NCBI RefSeq assembly: GCF_913054185.1
Contig: NZ_CAJXIV010000013.1
Span: forward strand, 1-63,190
Length of the DNA stretch: 63,190 bases
Direction of reading: 5' to 3'
Source of the DNA: an uncultured Shimia sp.
Lineage (GTDB): Bacteria > Pseudomonadota > Alphaproteobacteria > Rhodobacterales > Rhodobacteraceae
Each line of letters begins with the position of its first letter. The first letter of the stretch is position 1. The position numbers and the translations under genes were made by a program. Below are positions 1 to 9,286 of this stretch, piece after piece. The notes below the pieces were generated by a model. The model did no database searches, was not told where the DNA came from, and saw only the letters and a program-made list of their open reading frames with translations.

Positions 1-761
1 TCGACGGCATCACCCAAGAGGGTGGCGCTGGCCAACTTGAAATCAACATGGTGCACGGCGATCCGCTCAAACTTGCGGACGAGGTTTTCTACTTCAAACG
101 CTTTATCCGCGAGGCCGCGCTGCGCCACGATTGTTATGCCACCTTCATGGCCAAACCAATCGAGGACGAGCCAGGCTCTGCCATGCACATCCACCACTCG
201 ATCCTCGACATCGAAACCGGACAAAACATATTCTCTGGCCCGCAAGGGGGCGAAACAGATGCGTTTTTCCACTTTATTGCCGGCCTGCAAAACCACCTGC
301 CCGCCGCAATTGCGGTGATGGCACCTTACGTGAACTCCTACCGGCGCTACGTGCGCGACCACGCAGCCCCGATCAATCTGGAATGGGCACGCGACAACCG
401 CACCACCGGCATCCGCATTCCAATCTCGTCCCCACAAGCCCGTCGCGTGGAAAACCGCATCGGGGGCATGGACTGTAACCCCTACCTCGGCATCGCGGCG
501 TCTTTGGCCTGCGGCTATCTCGGGCTTTTGGAGCAAGAACGCCCGGACAAGCAATTCAAAGGCGACGCCTATGACGGCGAAGAAGCCATCCCCCGTATTT
601 TGGGCGGCGCACTGGATCTGTTTGATGAAGCCAAAGACCTGCACGAGGTGCTTGGGCCGGAATTTGCCCGCGTTTACTCCATTGTGAAGCGGGCCGAATA
701 CGAAGAGTTCCTCTCCGTCATTTCCCCATGGGAACGCGAGCACCTACTGCTCAACGTGTAA
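1..761 (+). CDS. puuA: Glutamine synthetase family protein, C-terminal part (probable gamma-glutamylputrescine synthetase)
   Basis: The 5' end is cut by the window; the frame is already open from base 3 (DGITQEGGAGQLEIN). About 252 residues of the catalytic domain remain. The glutamine-synthetase hallmarks are present in order: QLEIN, the ATP/metal segment SAMHIHHS (family G-x-x-M-H-x-H-x-S), NSYRRY, an arginine-rich active-site stretch (NLEWARDNRTTGIRIP) and RVENRIGGMDCNPYL. The family ligates ammonia or an amine to the gamma-carboxyl of glutamate. The next gene is an FAD amine oxidoreductase, the usual companion in the gamma-glutamylated polyamine route, so a PuuA-like role in putrescine use is inferred. 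It could be another GlnA-like ligase. Only the family call is firm. Confidence 0.85.
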   Translation, partial: DGITQEGGAGQLEINMVHGDPLKLADEVFYFKRFIREAALRHDCYATFMAKPIEDEPGSAMHIHHSILDIETGQNIFSGPQGGETDAFFHFIAGLQNHLPAAIAVMAPYVNSYRRYVRDHAAPINLEWARDNRTTGIRIPISSPQARRVENRIGGMDCNPYLGIAASLACGYLGLLEQERPDKQFKGDAYDGEEAIPRILGGALDLFDEAKDLHEVLGPEFARVYSIVKRAEYEEFLSVISPWEREHLLLNV

Positions 762-790
762 CTGCCAAGCGATTGGCCTTCCGGGCCAAT

Positions 791-829
791 CCGCTGCCTC
801 CAGCGGAGGTATTTTCAGAAAGAGAAAGC
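791..829 (+). repeat. GC hairpin plus AGGTATTT/GAAAGAGAAAG motif, copy 1
   Basis: A short hairpin (CCGCTG, CCTC, CAGCGG at 791-806) runs into AGGTATTTTCAGAAAGAGAAAG-like sequence ending just before the next gene. Similar motifs occur at 20032-20058 and 53451-53476. The purine-rich end may also contribute to the ribosome binding site of the oxidoreductase. Function unknown. Confidence 0.5.
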
Positions 830-839
830 GAGAGGCGCC

Positions 840-2144
840 ATGAACCTGCTCGATGCCAATGATCGCAAAGGTCACTACCCAGACAGTTGGTATGCGGCGA
901 CGGCGCAACCGCTGGCACCATTTGCCCCGTTAGAAGGCACGCGCAAGGCAGACGTCTGTGTGATTGGCGGCGGCTTCACAGGCCTGTCCACCGCGTTGCA
1001 TCTGGCGGAACGCGGCTTTGATGTGGTCTTGCTAGAGGCACATCGCGTGGGCTTTGGCGCCTCCGGGCGCAACGGCGGACAGCTCGGCTCTGGTCAGCGC
1101 ATGGAGCAAGATGGGCTTGAGAAACTGGTTGGGCAGGACGATGCCGCCAAGCTTTGGAAACTGGCCGAAGACTCCAAAGACCTCGTCAAAGGTTTGATCT
1201 CCAATCACAACATCAACTGTCATTACAAACCTGGCATCGCGCATGCCTGCTTCTCCGCCAAAGAAGTCCGCGAAGAACACGACTATACGCACCACCTGCA
1301 AACCCGCTACGGATACGACCAGATCGAGACGCTGGACCAGGACGCACTGCAGGTGATCTGCCCTTCTCCAAAATACGTGGGGGGCAGCTTGGACATGGGC
1401 GCCGGCCATCTGCACCCACTGGCATTTGCTTTGGGGTTGGCTGAAGCGGCCGCAGCAGCAGGTGCAACCATCCACGAAACCTCGCGCGTGACTCAAATTG
1501 AGCGTGGGACCAATGTCACCGTAAAAACAGACGGCGGACAGGTCACTGCCGATCACCTGGTGCTGGCTTGCAATGGCTATCTTGGCGATTTGGAGCCGAA
1601 AGTGGCCAGCCGGGTCATGCCGATCAACAACTTCATCGCCGCAACCGAACCACTAGGCGACGATGTCGCCAAAGTCCTTGCACGCGATGTGGCTGTGGCA
1701 GACTCCAAATTTGTCATCAACTACTTCCGGCTTAGCCATGACAATCGCCTGCTGTTTGGCGGTGGTGAAAGCTATGGTTACACCTTCCCGGCCGATATTG
1801 CCGCTACGGTGCGCAAGCCGATGGTGGATATTTTCCCGCACCTTCAGGACATTAGTATCGACTACGCTTGGGGCGGCACCTTGGCGATCACCATGAAGCG
1901 CATGCCATATTTGCGCCGCCTCGCCCCCAATGTGATCTCCGCTTCTGGTTACTCTGGCCACGGCGTCGGCACCGCAACCCATGCGGGCCAGTTGATTGCA
2001 ATGGCACTGGCTGGCGAGGCCGAAGGCTTTGGTACAATGTCGCGCGTGCCAGCATCGCCCTTCCCCGGCGGCGCCCGCATGCGCAGCCCGCTGCTGGCCC
2101 TGGCCATGACCTGGTTCGCCCTGCGCGACCGGCTTGGCGTTTAA
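840..2144 (+). CDS. puuB: FAD-dependent oxidoreductase (probable gamma-glutamylputrescine oxidase)
   Basis: This 434-residue protein belongs to the DAO/GlpD-like FAD amine oxidoreductases. An N-terminal Rossmann fold is visible at about residues 35-60 (VCVIGGGFTGLSTALHLAERG, with the GxGxxG glycines), followed by SGRNGGQLGSGQ and a C-terminal flavin-contact segment SGYSGHGVGTATHAGQ. The family oxidatively deaminates amines to an aldehyde, ammonia and hydrogen peroxide. The ATG at 840 has GAGAGG just upstream. It lies 78 bases after the glutamine-synthetase gene, so the pair probably forms part of a polyamine-degradation operon. The exact substrate is inferred from this pairing; other D-amino acid or glycine-type substrates are not excluded. 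Confidence 0.82.
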   Translation: MNLLDANDRKGHYPDSWYAATAQPLAPFAPLEGTRKADVCVIGGGFTGLSTALHLAERGFDVVLLEAHRVGFGASGRNGGQLGSGQRMEQDGLEKLVGQDDAAKLWKLAEDSKDLVKGLISNHNINCHYKPGIAHACFSAKEVREEHDYTHHLQTRYGYDQIETLDQDALQVICPSPKYVGGSLDMGAGHLHPLAFALGLAEAAAAAGATIHETSRVTQIERGTNVTVKTDGGQVTADHLVLACNGYLGDLEPKVASRVMPINNFIAATEPLGDDVAKVLARDVAVADSKFVINYFRLSHDNRLLFGGGESYGYTFPADIAATVRKPMVDIFPHLQDISIDYAWGGTLAITMKRMPYLRRLAPNVISASGYSGHGVGTATHAGQLIAMALAGEAEGFGTMSRVPASPFPGGARMRSPLLALAMTWFALRDRLGV

Positions 2145-2258
2145 GCTAACCGCGACACTTTTTCCGCGACGTTTTACACGCAAACACGTGTTTGCGCTTC
2201 CCTGTGGTGATGCATTGTTTTATGTTTTCGAAAACACAACTTAAGAAAGTTGAAAACT

Positions 2259-3476
2259 ATGACGTTGCCTCCCAATGTGTATGACGCGGAACCCATTCCC
2301 GCCTCCGCCCGCGAAGAGATCGATCGCCTGCTGCAATCCGGCGACCTGTTCCGCTACACAGCGGCCGAGAATGCACCAGTGACCCTGCTTGAAGCAGAAT
2401 TCGCCGCCATGCTGGGCAGCAAATATGCACTGGCTGTGTCGTCCTGTTCCGCCGCGTTGTTCCTGTCTCTAAAAGCTCTGGACCTACCGCGCGATGCCCG
2501 CGTGCTGTTGCCCGGCTTCACCTTTGCTGCGGTGCCTTCTTCTGTGGTGCACGCCGACTTGGTTCCGGTGCTTTGTGAAGTTGGGGACAACTACCGCATC
2601 GACCTGGTGGATTTTGAAGCGCGGCTGGATGACAATATCTCCGCCGTGATCATCAGCCACATGCGCGGCCACACCTCTGACATGGATGCCATTATGGCGC
2701 TGTGTGAGGCCCGCGACATCCCTGTGATTGAAGACGCTGCACACAGCCTTGGCACCACATGGCATGGCCGTAACATCGGCACCATTGGCAAAATTGGCTG
2801 CTTTTCTTTCCAGTCCTACAAACTGATCAACGCGGGCGAAGGTGGCATCATGGTGTCTGACGACGCCAATCTGATTGCCCGCGCAGTGATCATGTCCGGC
2901 GCCTATGAGCACAACTGGAAAAAGCACAAAGCCCCCGAAGGCGACAACACCGGCGAACTGGAGGCGGCCTTTGCCCGCTGGCAAAACCTCCTGCCGCTTT
3001 ACAATCTTCGTCTGTCAAACCTGTCAGCAGCAATTATCCGCCCGCAATTGGCCGAGGTCCCACGCCGGGTGCGCGATGGCCGCGCCAACCACGACTACGT
3101 TGCGGACAAGTTGAACGCTTCCCCTTGGTTGCAGGTGCCTGAGAAGCTGGCCCCTGAAGCGCGCGCGCCGGATTCGATCCAGTTCAACCTCGAGGGTTTG
3201 GACAACACGCAAATCCTTGCATTCCAAGACGCCGCCAATGCCCGTGGCGTAAAAGTTCAAGTTTTTGGCCAATCCACTGACAATGCCCGCGCCTTCTGGA
3301 ACTGGCAGTTTGTGCCAGAAAAACAAGAGCTTCCCAAAACCCGCGCCATGCTGATGTTCGCCTGTGACGTGCGTTTGCCAGCCCGATTGAAAACCGAAGA
3401 GCTAGACCTGATTGCAGGGGCTTTGACCGCCGCCGCCGAAGATGTCATGGGCGCAGCCAAAGCATACGGCACTTAA
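2259..3476 (+). CDS. DegT/DnrJ/EryC1/StrS family PLP-dependent aminotransferase
   Basis: 405 residues from the ATG at 2259, which has AAGAAAG at good spacing; an in-frame TTG at 2250 is less likely. The fold-type I sugar-aminotransferase signature is present: AVSSCSAALFLSLKAL near residue 55, VIEDAAHSLGTTWHGRNIG with the PLP-contacting Asp, and SFQSYKLINAGEGG with the Schiff-base Lys. Members usually aminate nucleotide-sugar ketones. No sugar-biosynthesis genes are visible, and the gene follows the polyamine pair by 114 bases, so it may act on a different keto substrate. Substrate unknown. Confidence 0.85.
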   Translation: MTLPPNVYDAEPIPASAREEIDRLLQSGDLFRYTAAENAPVTLLEAEFAAMLGSKYALAVSSCSAALFLSLKALDLPRDARVLLPGFTFAAVPSSVVHADLVPVLCEVGDNYRIDLVDFEARLDDNISAVIISHMRGHTSDMDAIMALCEARDIPVIEDAAHSLGTTWHGRNIGTIGKIGCFSFQSYKLINAGEGGIMVSDDANLIARAVIMSGAYEHNWKKHKAPEGDNTGELEAAFARWQNLLPLYNLRLSNLSAAIIRPQLAEVPRRVRDGRANHDYVADKLNASPWLQVPEKLAPEARAPDSIQFNLEGLDNTQILAFQDAANARGVKVQVFGQSTDNARAFWNWQFVPEKQELPKTRAMLMFACDVRLPARLKTEELDLIAGALTAAAEDVMGAAKAYGT

Positions 3477-3500
3477 CGGCTACTAACAATTTTACAGAGA

Positions 3501-3530
3501 AGCGGGCCACAATGGCCCGCTTTTCATTTT
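3501..3530 (+). terminator. Rho-independent terminator
   Basis: An 8-bp perfect stem (GCGGGCCA, CAA, TGGCCCGC) followed by TTTTCATTTTT, just after the aminotransferase stop at 3476. Confidence 0.85.
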
Positions 3531-3606
3531 TATCAGCAGCACAGCTCTAGCTTTGCACGAGAAGCCCTTTATATGGTGGACTCCTTGTCTAAGTCTGGAG
3601 CGCGCC

Positions 3607-4596
3607 ATGATCCCCTACTCACTGCTCGACCTGTCGCCCATTCCACAAGGCGGCACGGCCGCAGACGCGTTGCGCAATACACTCGATTTGGCACGAAAGG
3701 CGGAGCGCTGGGGATACACACGTTATTGGATCGCCGAGCATCACAACATGCCAGGCATCGCTTCGTCCGCCACAGCAGTATTGGCCGGCCAAGTCCTTGC
3801 GGCAACGCAAACGATGCGTGTCGGGGCTGGTGGCATCATGTTGCCCAACCACCCGCCTCTGATCGTCGCAGAACAATTTGGCACACTCGCGTCCCTTTAT
3901 CCTGACCGCGTTGACCTTGGCTTGGGACGTGCACCTGGCACGGACATGAAAACAGCCTCCGCGCTCCGGCGGGGCTTGGCTGGAGCAGACCACTTTCCAC
4001 AGGATGTTGTTGATCTCATCGGGCTATTTCAAGCATCAGAAAGAGGGCAAGCTATTCGCGCAATTCCCGGCGAGGGCACCAACGTGCCGATTTGGATCTT
4101 GGGTTCCAGCCTGTTTGGCGCACAACTCGCCGCTCAACTTGGTCTCCCATATGCCTTTGCCTCTCACTTTGCCCCAGATTCGCTGGAAGAAGCCGCAGAC
4201 CTCTACAGGCACCGGTTTACCTCCGGCAAAACGCCCAAGCCGCATTTCATGATGGCCGTGAATGTGTTTGGGGCTGACACTGAAGCAGAGGCACGCCGCT
4301 TGCGCACGTCTCCGCAACAAGGGTTTTTGAACTTGCGCAAAGGCACACCCGGACCATTGCCCAAACCCGTCGACCGTTTTGAAGATGTGGCCACGGACGC
4401 TGAAGCCCGTTTGGTCAACCATGCCTTGCGGGTCACAGCGGTTGGCACCAAAGCCATGATCAAAGAGCAAATGTGCGCTTTGATCGATACCCACCAACCT
4501 GATGAAGTTATGCTCACCGGCATGATCCATGACCACACGGCGCGGCTCAAGTCTTTTGAGATGGCGGCTGAGATCATGCAGGAATTGGGGGCCTAA
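3607..4596 (+). CDS. LLM-class flavin-dependent oxidoreductase (luciferase-like monooxygenase family)
   Basis: 329 residues from the ATG at 3607 ([16 protein letters not shown]). The N-terminus LSPIPQG, the segment [20 protein letters not shown] and [11 protein letters not shown] are typical of the YhbW-like group of bacterial luciferase-type flavoproteins, TIM-barrel enzymes that use FMN or F420. The physiological substrate of this group is unknown. An in-frame start at 3553 would add residues with no family match. It is transcribed alone, convergent with the small broken gene that follows. Confidence 0.85.
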   Translation: MIPYSLLDLSPIPQGGTAADALRNTLDLARKAERWGYTRYWIAEHHNMPGIASSATAVLAGQVLAATQTMRVGAGGIMLPNHPPLIVAEQFGTLASLYPDRVDLGLGRAPGTDMKTASALRRGLAGADHFPQDVVDLIGLFQASERGQAIRAIPGEGTNVPIWILGSSLFGAQLAAQLGLPYAFASHFAPDSLEEAADLYRHRFTSGKTPKPHFMMAVNVFGADTEAEARRLRTSPQQGFLNLRKGTPGPLPKPVDRFEDVATDAEARLVNHALRVTAVGTKAMIKEQMCALIDTHQPDEVMLTGMIHDHTARLKSFEMAAEIMQELGA

Positions 4597-4830
4597 CCAC
4601 CAGCGGCCTAAAATTCTGGCCAGCTTGCTCTTTATCCTCCTGATGTCCAACGCGGCAATCGCCACGCCCAACGGCAGCATTCAGAACCCCAACACCGGCA
4701 GGAACCCAAACACACCAAAGATCATCAGCGCAATCCCAAGCACTAAGCGCATACCTGGCGGCACTTTCAGGCGCACCCAAGCTTTGGCGCGGTGGATTTT
4801 TTGCTTTGATTGATCAGACACCAACCTCAT
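4597..4830 (-). pseudogene. Small transmembrane protein gene interrupted by an in-frame TGA
   Basis: The ATG at 4830-4828 overlaps the TGA of the upstream hydrolase (ATGA), which suggests translational coupling. The frame reads about 49 residues with a basic N-terminus and a hydrophobic helix (RLVLGIALMIFGVFGFLPVLGF) and then hits TGA at 4683-4681. It continues in the same frame with MLPLGVAIAALDIRRIKS, which looks like the direct continuation of a short PGPGW-like membrane protein where a Trp (TGG) would sit at the stop. No stop follows before the neighbouring gene. Either the 49-residue form is the product or the gene is decaying; a sequencing error is possible. Confidence 0.5.
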
Positions 4831-5537
4831 CTGAGGATCAACGGTTGCTCCATCCACTTACGTAAGGCCAATGTAGTGGCTTCCGGCTGCTCCAAAGTTG
4901 GCAGATGCCCTGCATCCGCAATGATTTCGAGCTCCGCATAAGGGATCAGTTCCGCCATAAAACTGTGCCGTTTCACGGGCGTCAGCCCATCGTGTTCACC
5001 ACACAACACCAAAGCCGGGCACTTGCACCGCCGCAATGCGCCCTGTTGATCCGGTCTTCGCTGCAAGGCCCGCGCTTGCCGCACAAGCGTTTCCGCCCCC
5101 AAACTGCGACCCATGTTCAGCACCTGTGTCAAAACCTCATTGCGCTGAGCCGTTGGCGCCAGATACTCCGGCCGCATAAACTCGGCCAGAACCTCATCCA
5201 AGCGCCCTGCCCGCGCGCCAACAATCAACGGCTCATAACTCGCCGCACTGGCTGGGGTTTCCGCCAACGGGTTGGTATCCATAAAGGCGATACGGGTGAT
5301 GCGGTCCGGTATTTTGCGCAACAATTCCATTGCAACGATGCCGCCCATGCTCAGGCCAGCAAGGGCAAACTTTGGCGGCAAATGCGGGATCAAAGACGAG
5401 GCAATCTCGCTGATCCGCTCTCCCTGCGTTATCGGCGCGACCGTCACCAAGTGATCTCGCGACAAATCCGCGACCTGATGCGCAAACAATCGCGCGTCAC
5501 ACATCATGCCCGGCAGCAGAACGATAGGCTCCTGCAT
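4827..5537 (-). CDS. Alpha/beta-fold hydrolase
   Basis: 236 residues. The oxyanion region VLLPGMMCDARLF is at the N-terminus, the nucleophile elbow GLSMGG at about residue 85, and a likely acid in LCGEHDGL and catalytic His in DAGHLPTLEQPE near the C-terminus, so the Ser-Asp-His triad looks complete. There is no signal peptide, so it is cytoplasmic. The substrate cannot be read from the sequence; family members are esterases, lactonases or C-C hydrolases. Its stop overlaps the start of the small membrane-protein gene downstream. Confidence 0.85.
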   Translation of the reverse strand: MQEPIVLLPGMMCDARLFAHQVADLSRDHLVTVAPITQGERISEIASSLIPHLPPKFALAGLSMGGIVAMELLRKIPDRITRIAFMDTNPLAETPASAASYEPLIVGARAGRLDEVLAEFMRPEYLAPTAQRNEVLTQVLNMGRSLGAETLVRQARALQRRPDQQGALRRCKCPALVLCGEHDGLTPVKRHSFMAELIPYAELEIIADAGHLPTLEQPEATTLALRKWMEQPLILR

Positions 5538-5619
5538 GCTCTACCCCTTATATACTCTTTTTGTTGTGCGTAACTGTGACAGAGACACCCTCTAGGTCAA
5601 GCCATCCTGGTACAAACGG

Positions 5620-6078
5620 TCAATATCCGCCCCAACGAAACGCGCCATTTTTGTCCAACGGTGAGAACGGGTTATGAGCAACTTCCCATACATGGCCGTC
5701 CGGATCACAGAAGTATCCTATGTAGCCTCCCCAAAAGATGTCGCCAGCTGGCTTTAGAACACGCCCACCCGCCTGCACGACCAGATCCAAAATCGGCGCA
5801 ACCTCTTCCTTTGTTGCAACATTGTAAGACAGGGTCATGCCTGAAAACCCACCAATGGCCTCCTCGGGAATGCCCAAATCTTCCGCCAACTTCGTCTTCG
5901 AATACAGACCCATTGTCTGACCAATCAGGTTGTACGCTACCACCTCCTCAGGATCGTCCGGACCCGTTGCCCGTTGCCAGCCCAAGGCGTCGTAAAACCG
6001 CGCTGCCGCCTGCACGTCTTTCACCGCCAATGTGATCAGGCTGACCCGCTGCTGCATGGTCAAATCAGATGAATTCAT
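5620..6078 (-). CDS. VOC family protein (glyoxalase/bleomycin-resistance fold)
   Basis: 152 residues with one full vicinal-oxygen-chelate module: SLITLAVKDVQAAARFYDALGW at the N-terminus, a central GFSGMTLSYNV strand, and the C-terminal GYIGYFCDPDGHVWEVAHNP. The last part is the usual metal/substrate edge strand. Such proteins are single-domain dioxygenase- or glyoxalase-like enzymes, or antibiotic-binding proteins. The ATG at 6078 is used; a second Met eight codons in (MQQRVSLI) is an alternative start. Function beyond the fold is unknown. Confidence 0.8.
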   Translation of the reverse strand: MNSSDLTMQQRVSLITLAVKDVQAAARFYDALGWQRATGPDDPEEVVAYNLIGQTMGLYSKTKLAEDLGIPEEAIGGFSGMTLSYNVATKEEVAPILDLVVQAGGRVLKPAGDIFWGGYIGYFCDPDGHVWEVAHNPFSPLDKNGAFRWGGY

Positions 6079-6159
6079 CTGCCAATCCCTTCTTTATACT
6101 TCATAGACAACCACTTTCAGAACGCCGACAGAAAATGACCTACAAAACCAAAAATGTTC

Positions 6160-6921
6160 TCATTGTGAAATTCGAGGAGCAGAAATTACCTCCTCAACCT
6201 TACTTTCAATCAATTTTAGACAAATTGGATCTGAGAAGCGATGGTCTTTTCCCTTCACCATTTGCAGCTGAATGTCCTCACCTTCGACGTGATCAAGCAA
6301 ACGATAGGCTACCGAACTGTTCACAGCCGTATCTTCTGTACCCTGCAGGAACCGCACCGGGAATGGCAGCGGCAACGGGCTGCGCAGCACAAGACGGTCG
6401 CGCCCATCTTCGATCATGCGCTTGGTGATGATGTAGGGCTCCATGTAATCTGACGGCAAAGCCACCTGCCCCTCCGCTTCAAGCTGCGCTTTCTGCTCCG
6501 GCGTGAAGCCCGCCCAATAGCTGTCCTCGGTGAAATCCGGCGCGGCAGCGATGGTCACCATGCCTTGAATGCGTTCCGGCATGGCTGTGGCCAAAAGCAA
6601 TGCCTGCCAACCGCCCATCGAAGAGCCAACCACAATCAGCGGCCCATCGGTCAAAGCGTGGATAGCCGCAACCGTGTCCTCATGCCAATCGCCAATACAG
6701 CCGTCTTCAAACGCGCCATCACTCTCACCGTGCCCGGAATAATCAAACCGCAAAAACTTCTGTCGACGCGCCTGCGCCCAGGCCTCAAGGTGCACCGCTT
6801 TGGTGCCCTCCATGTCAGACTTCAGCCCACCCAGGAACACAACTGTTGGCCCATTGGTGCCGCTCTTGTGATAAGCAATACGCCGTCCCTGCGGCGTGTC
6901 AAAAAACTGCGTGACGCTCAT
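6160..6921 (-). CDS. Alpha/beta hydrolase (carboxylesterase-like)
   Basis: 253 residues from the ATG at 6921 (MSVTQFFDTPQGRRIAYHKSG); a longer in-frame extension overlaps the thrS promoter side and is unlikely. The chain has VVFLGGLKSDMEGTKA (oxyanion region), RFDYSGHGESDG, the nucleophile elbow VVGSSMGGWQ, an Asp in FLQGTEDTAV and a His in VKGKDHRFSD, giving a complete Ser-Asp-His triad. Rhodobacterial homologues are annotated only as esterases or alpha/beta hydrolases. It is divergent from thrS with about 160 bases between starts. Confidence 0.83.
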   Translation of the reverse strand: MSVTQFFDTPQGRRIAYHKSGTNGPTVVFLGGLKSDMEGTKAVHLEAWAQARRQKFLRFDYSGHGESDGAFEDGCIGDWHEDTVAAIHALTDGPLIVVGSSMGGWQALLLATAMPERIQGMVTIAAAPDFTEDSYWAGFTPEQKAQLEAEGQVALPSDYMEPYIITKRMIEDGRDRLVLRSPLPLPFPVRFLQGTEDTAVNSSVAYRLLDHVEGEDIQLQMVKGKDHRFSDPICLKLIESKVEEVISAPRISQ

Positions 6922-7081
6922 GGCCCGAATTCTCTCCTTGATTTGACCTGACCTTAACCCTCTGCGCACAAGGGATAAACCCCGCTTGACTTGCCCCCTT
7001 CTTAGGTTCATGAAAGCGCCGAACCATATACTTGCAACCGGGCGTTCCGTGGGCGCCAAACTGACGAGGAGCTTGAGGCTG

Positions 7082-9031
7082 ATGGCCGATATTTCCCTTA
7101 CTTTTCCTGATGGTAACGCACGTTCTTACGAGAGCGGCACAACCCCTCTTGAGGTCGCATCGTCGATCTCGACCTCCCTTGGCAAAAAGGCCATTTCCGC
7201 AACTGTGGATGGCCAACATTGGGACCTGCAATGGCCGATTGACGCGGACGCGTCGATCGCGATCAACACCCTCAAAGACAGCGACGCCGAAGCGCTGGAA
7301 TTGATCCGGCACGACTGCGCCCATATCATGGCCCGTGCCGTGCAAGAGCTTTGGCCTGATGTGAAAGTCACCATTGGTCCCGTTATTCAAAACGGCTGGT
7401 ACTACGACTTTGACCGCAAAGAACCGTTTACCCCTGAAGATCTCAGCCGCATCGAAAAGAAGATGAAAGAGATCATCAACAAGCGCGAGCCTGTGACCAC
7501 CGAAATCTGGGACCGGGATCGCGCCGTAAAGTTCTACGAAGCCAACAACGAGCCTTATAAAGTGGAACTGATCGAGTCCATTCCGGGTGACGAGCCGCTG
7601 CGCATGTATTGGCACGGCCATTGGCAAGATCTCTGCCGCGGCCCACACCTGCAACATACCGGTCAGGTGCCAGCCGATGCCTTTAAGCTGATGTCCGTGG
7701 CTGGAGCCTACTGGCGCGGCGACAGCGACCGCGCAATGTTGCAGCGTATCTACGGCGTGGCCTTCAAGAACAAAGAAGACCTCAAAGCCCACCTGCACAT
7801 GCTGGAAGAGGCCGAGAAACGCGACCACCGCAAACTGGGCCGCGAAATGAACCTGTTCCACATGCAAGAAGAGGCCCCTGGTCAAATCTTCTGGCACCCC
7901 AACGGCTGGCGCATCTACACCACGTTGCAAGACTACATGCGTCGCAAGCAAGAGGTCGGCGGCTATGTTGAGGTGAACACACCTCAAGTGGTCGACCGCA
8001 AGCTTTGGGAAGCCTCCGGGCACTGGGACAAGTACCAGGAAAATATGTTCATCGTGGAAGTGGACGAAGACCACGCCCGCGAAAAGGCTGTAAACGCACT
8101 CAAGCCAATGAACTGCCCGTGTCACGTGCAGGTGTTCAACCAAGGCCTGAAGTCTTACCGCGACCTGCCGCTGCGCATGGCCGAATTTGGCTCCTGCGCC
8201 CGTTATGAGCCCTCCGGTGCGCTGCACGGCATCATGCGCGTGCGTGGCTTCACCCAAGATGATGGGCACATCTTCTGTGCTGAAGATCAGATCACTTCGG
8301 AAACCAAGAAGTTCATCGACTTCCTGTCCGAGATCTATTCTGACCTCGGTTTCGACGACTGGACCATCAAGCTCTCCACCCGCCCGGAAAAGCGTATTGG
8401 CTCAGACGAAAGCTGGGACTACGCTGAAAAAGCTCTTGGTGACGCCTGTAACGCGGCTGGCTACGAATTTGAACTGCTCGAAGGCGAAGGCGCGTTTTAT
8501 GGTCCCAAGCTTGAGTTCACCCTGACCGACGCCATTGGCCGGAACTGGCAGTGTGGCACGCTTCAGGTCGATCCAAACCTGCCGGAGCGTCTGGACGCCA
8601 CATATATTGGTGCGGATGGGGACAAACACCGCCCAATCATGCTGCACCGCGCCACATTGGGCTCCTTTGAGCGCTTCATCGGTATCTTGATCGAAGAACA
8701 CGCTGGGAAATTGCCGTTCTGGTTGGCTCCACGTCAGGTGGTTGTGGCAGCCATTGTGTCTGACGCAGACGACTACTGCCTCGAGGTTGTCGAAGCGCTC
8801 AAAGCCGTTGGCGTGCGTGCCGAAGCCGATTTGCGCAATGAAAAGATCAACTACAAAGTCCGCGAACACTCCGTGGGCAAAGTGCCGGTGATCTTGGCGA
8901 TTGGTAAGAAAGAGATCGAGGAACGTACCGTGTCCACCCGCCGCCTTGGCGAAAAGCAAAGCAAAGTCCAGTCTTTGGACGAAATCGTGAGCCAGTTGTC
9001 ACAAGAGGCAACCCCGCCCGATTTGGCCTAA
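7082..9031 (+). CDS. thrS: Threonyl-tRNA synthetase
   Basis: 649 residues from the ATG at 7082, preceded by AGGAG; the length is normal for bacterial ThrS. Domains in order: an N-terminal TGS domain (about 1-60), the editing domain with [16 protein letters not shown] (the zinc-type HxxxH), the class II catalytic core with motif 2 ([26 protein letters not shown]), the active-site zinc ligands Cys in NCPCHV, motif 3 ([13 protein letters not shown]), and a C-terminal anticodon-binding domain from [13 protein letters not shown]. It charges tRNA-Thr with threonine. No T-box or other leader element was recognised upstream. Confidence 0.98.
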   Translation: MADISLTFPDGNARSYESGTTPLEVASSISTSLGKKAISATVDGQHWDLQWPIDADASIAINTLKDSDAEALELIRHDCAHIMARAVQELWPDVKVTIGPVIQNGWYYDFDRKEPFTPEDLSRIEKKMKEIINKREPVTTEIWDRDRAVKFYEANNEPYKVELIESIPGDEPLRMYWHGHWQDLCRGPHLQHTGQVPADAFKLMSVAGAYWRGDSDRAMLQRIYGVAFKNKEDLKAHLHMLEEAEKRDHRKLGREMNLFHMQEEAPGQIFWHPNGWRIYTTLQDYMRRKQEVGGYVEVNTPQVVDRKLWEASGHWDKYQENMFIVEVDEDHAREKAVNALKPMNCPCHVQVFNQGLKSYRDLPLRMAEFGSCARYEPSGALHGIMRVRGFTQDDGHIFCAEDQITSETKKFIDFLSEIYSDLGFDDWTIKLSTRPEKRIGSDESWDYAEKALGDACNAAGYEFELLEGEGAFYGPKLEFTLTDAIGRNWQCGTLQVDPNLPERLDATYIGADGDKHRPIMLHRATLGSFERFIGILIEEHAGKLPFWLAPRQVVVAAIVSDADDYCLEVVEALKAVGVRAEADLRNEKINYKVREHSVGKVPVILAIGKKEIEERTVSTRRLGEKQSKVQSLDEIVSQLSQEATPPDLA

Positions 9032-9049
9032 GAGCTTTTGCAACATTTC

Positions 9050-9090
9050 AACAGGCGCGTTACGGGAAACCGGACGCGCCTGTTTCAATT
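9050..9090 (+). terminator. thrS terminator
   Basis: An inverted repeat with arms AACAGGCGCGT (9050-9060) and ACGCGCCTGTT (9074-9084) followed by TTCAATTTT, 20 bases after the thrS stop. Confidence 0.75.
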
Positions 9091-9107
9091 TTGAAGGAAA
9101 ACCAACC

Positions 9108-9121
9108 TTCCAGCGCTGGAA
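9108..9121. promoter_or_regulatory. Perfect 14-bp palindrome TTCCAGCGCTGGAA upstream of the bufferin operon
   Basis: It lies about 165 bases before the first precursor start and extends on the left to ACCTTCC. The arms ACCTTCC/GGAA resemble the half-sites of MerR-type copper regulators (CueR/HmrR), but the central gap is 6 rather than 7 bases and the right arm is incomplete. A copper-responsive operator is inferred; the palindrome itself is directly visible. Confidence 0.45.
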
Positions 9122-9286
9122 TCTTCACGAAACCGTCACGCCATCTAACGCGTCTGTGACACACAGCCCCGTGATTGGCCTTTGAAGCGCCCCCCGACCT
9201 AATCTCTACTCATGCCACCGAGCAAACGATCACACACAGATCAGCAAGGCGGCCGAGTTTTAGACATTCACAAGGGAAGAGAACCA

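Noticed and set aside
4681..4683. TGA read as selenocysteine
   Set aside because: No SECIS-like hairpin follows and the expected residue by context is Trp, so a nonsense change or sequencing error is simpler.
6899..8269. 456-codon open frame opposite thrS
   Set aside because: It lies entirely antisense to a clear thrS; its composition (Val/His/Phe-rich) is the usual reverse-strand shadow and no domain is recognisable.
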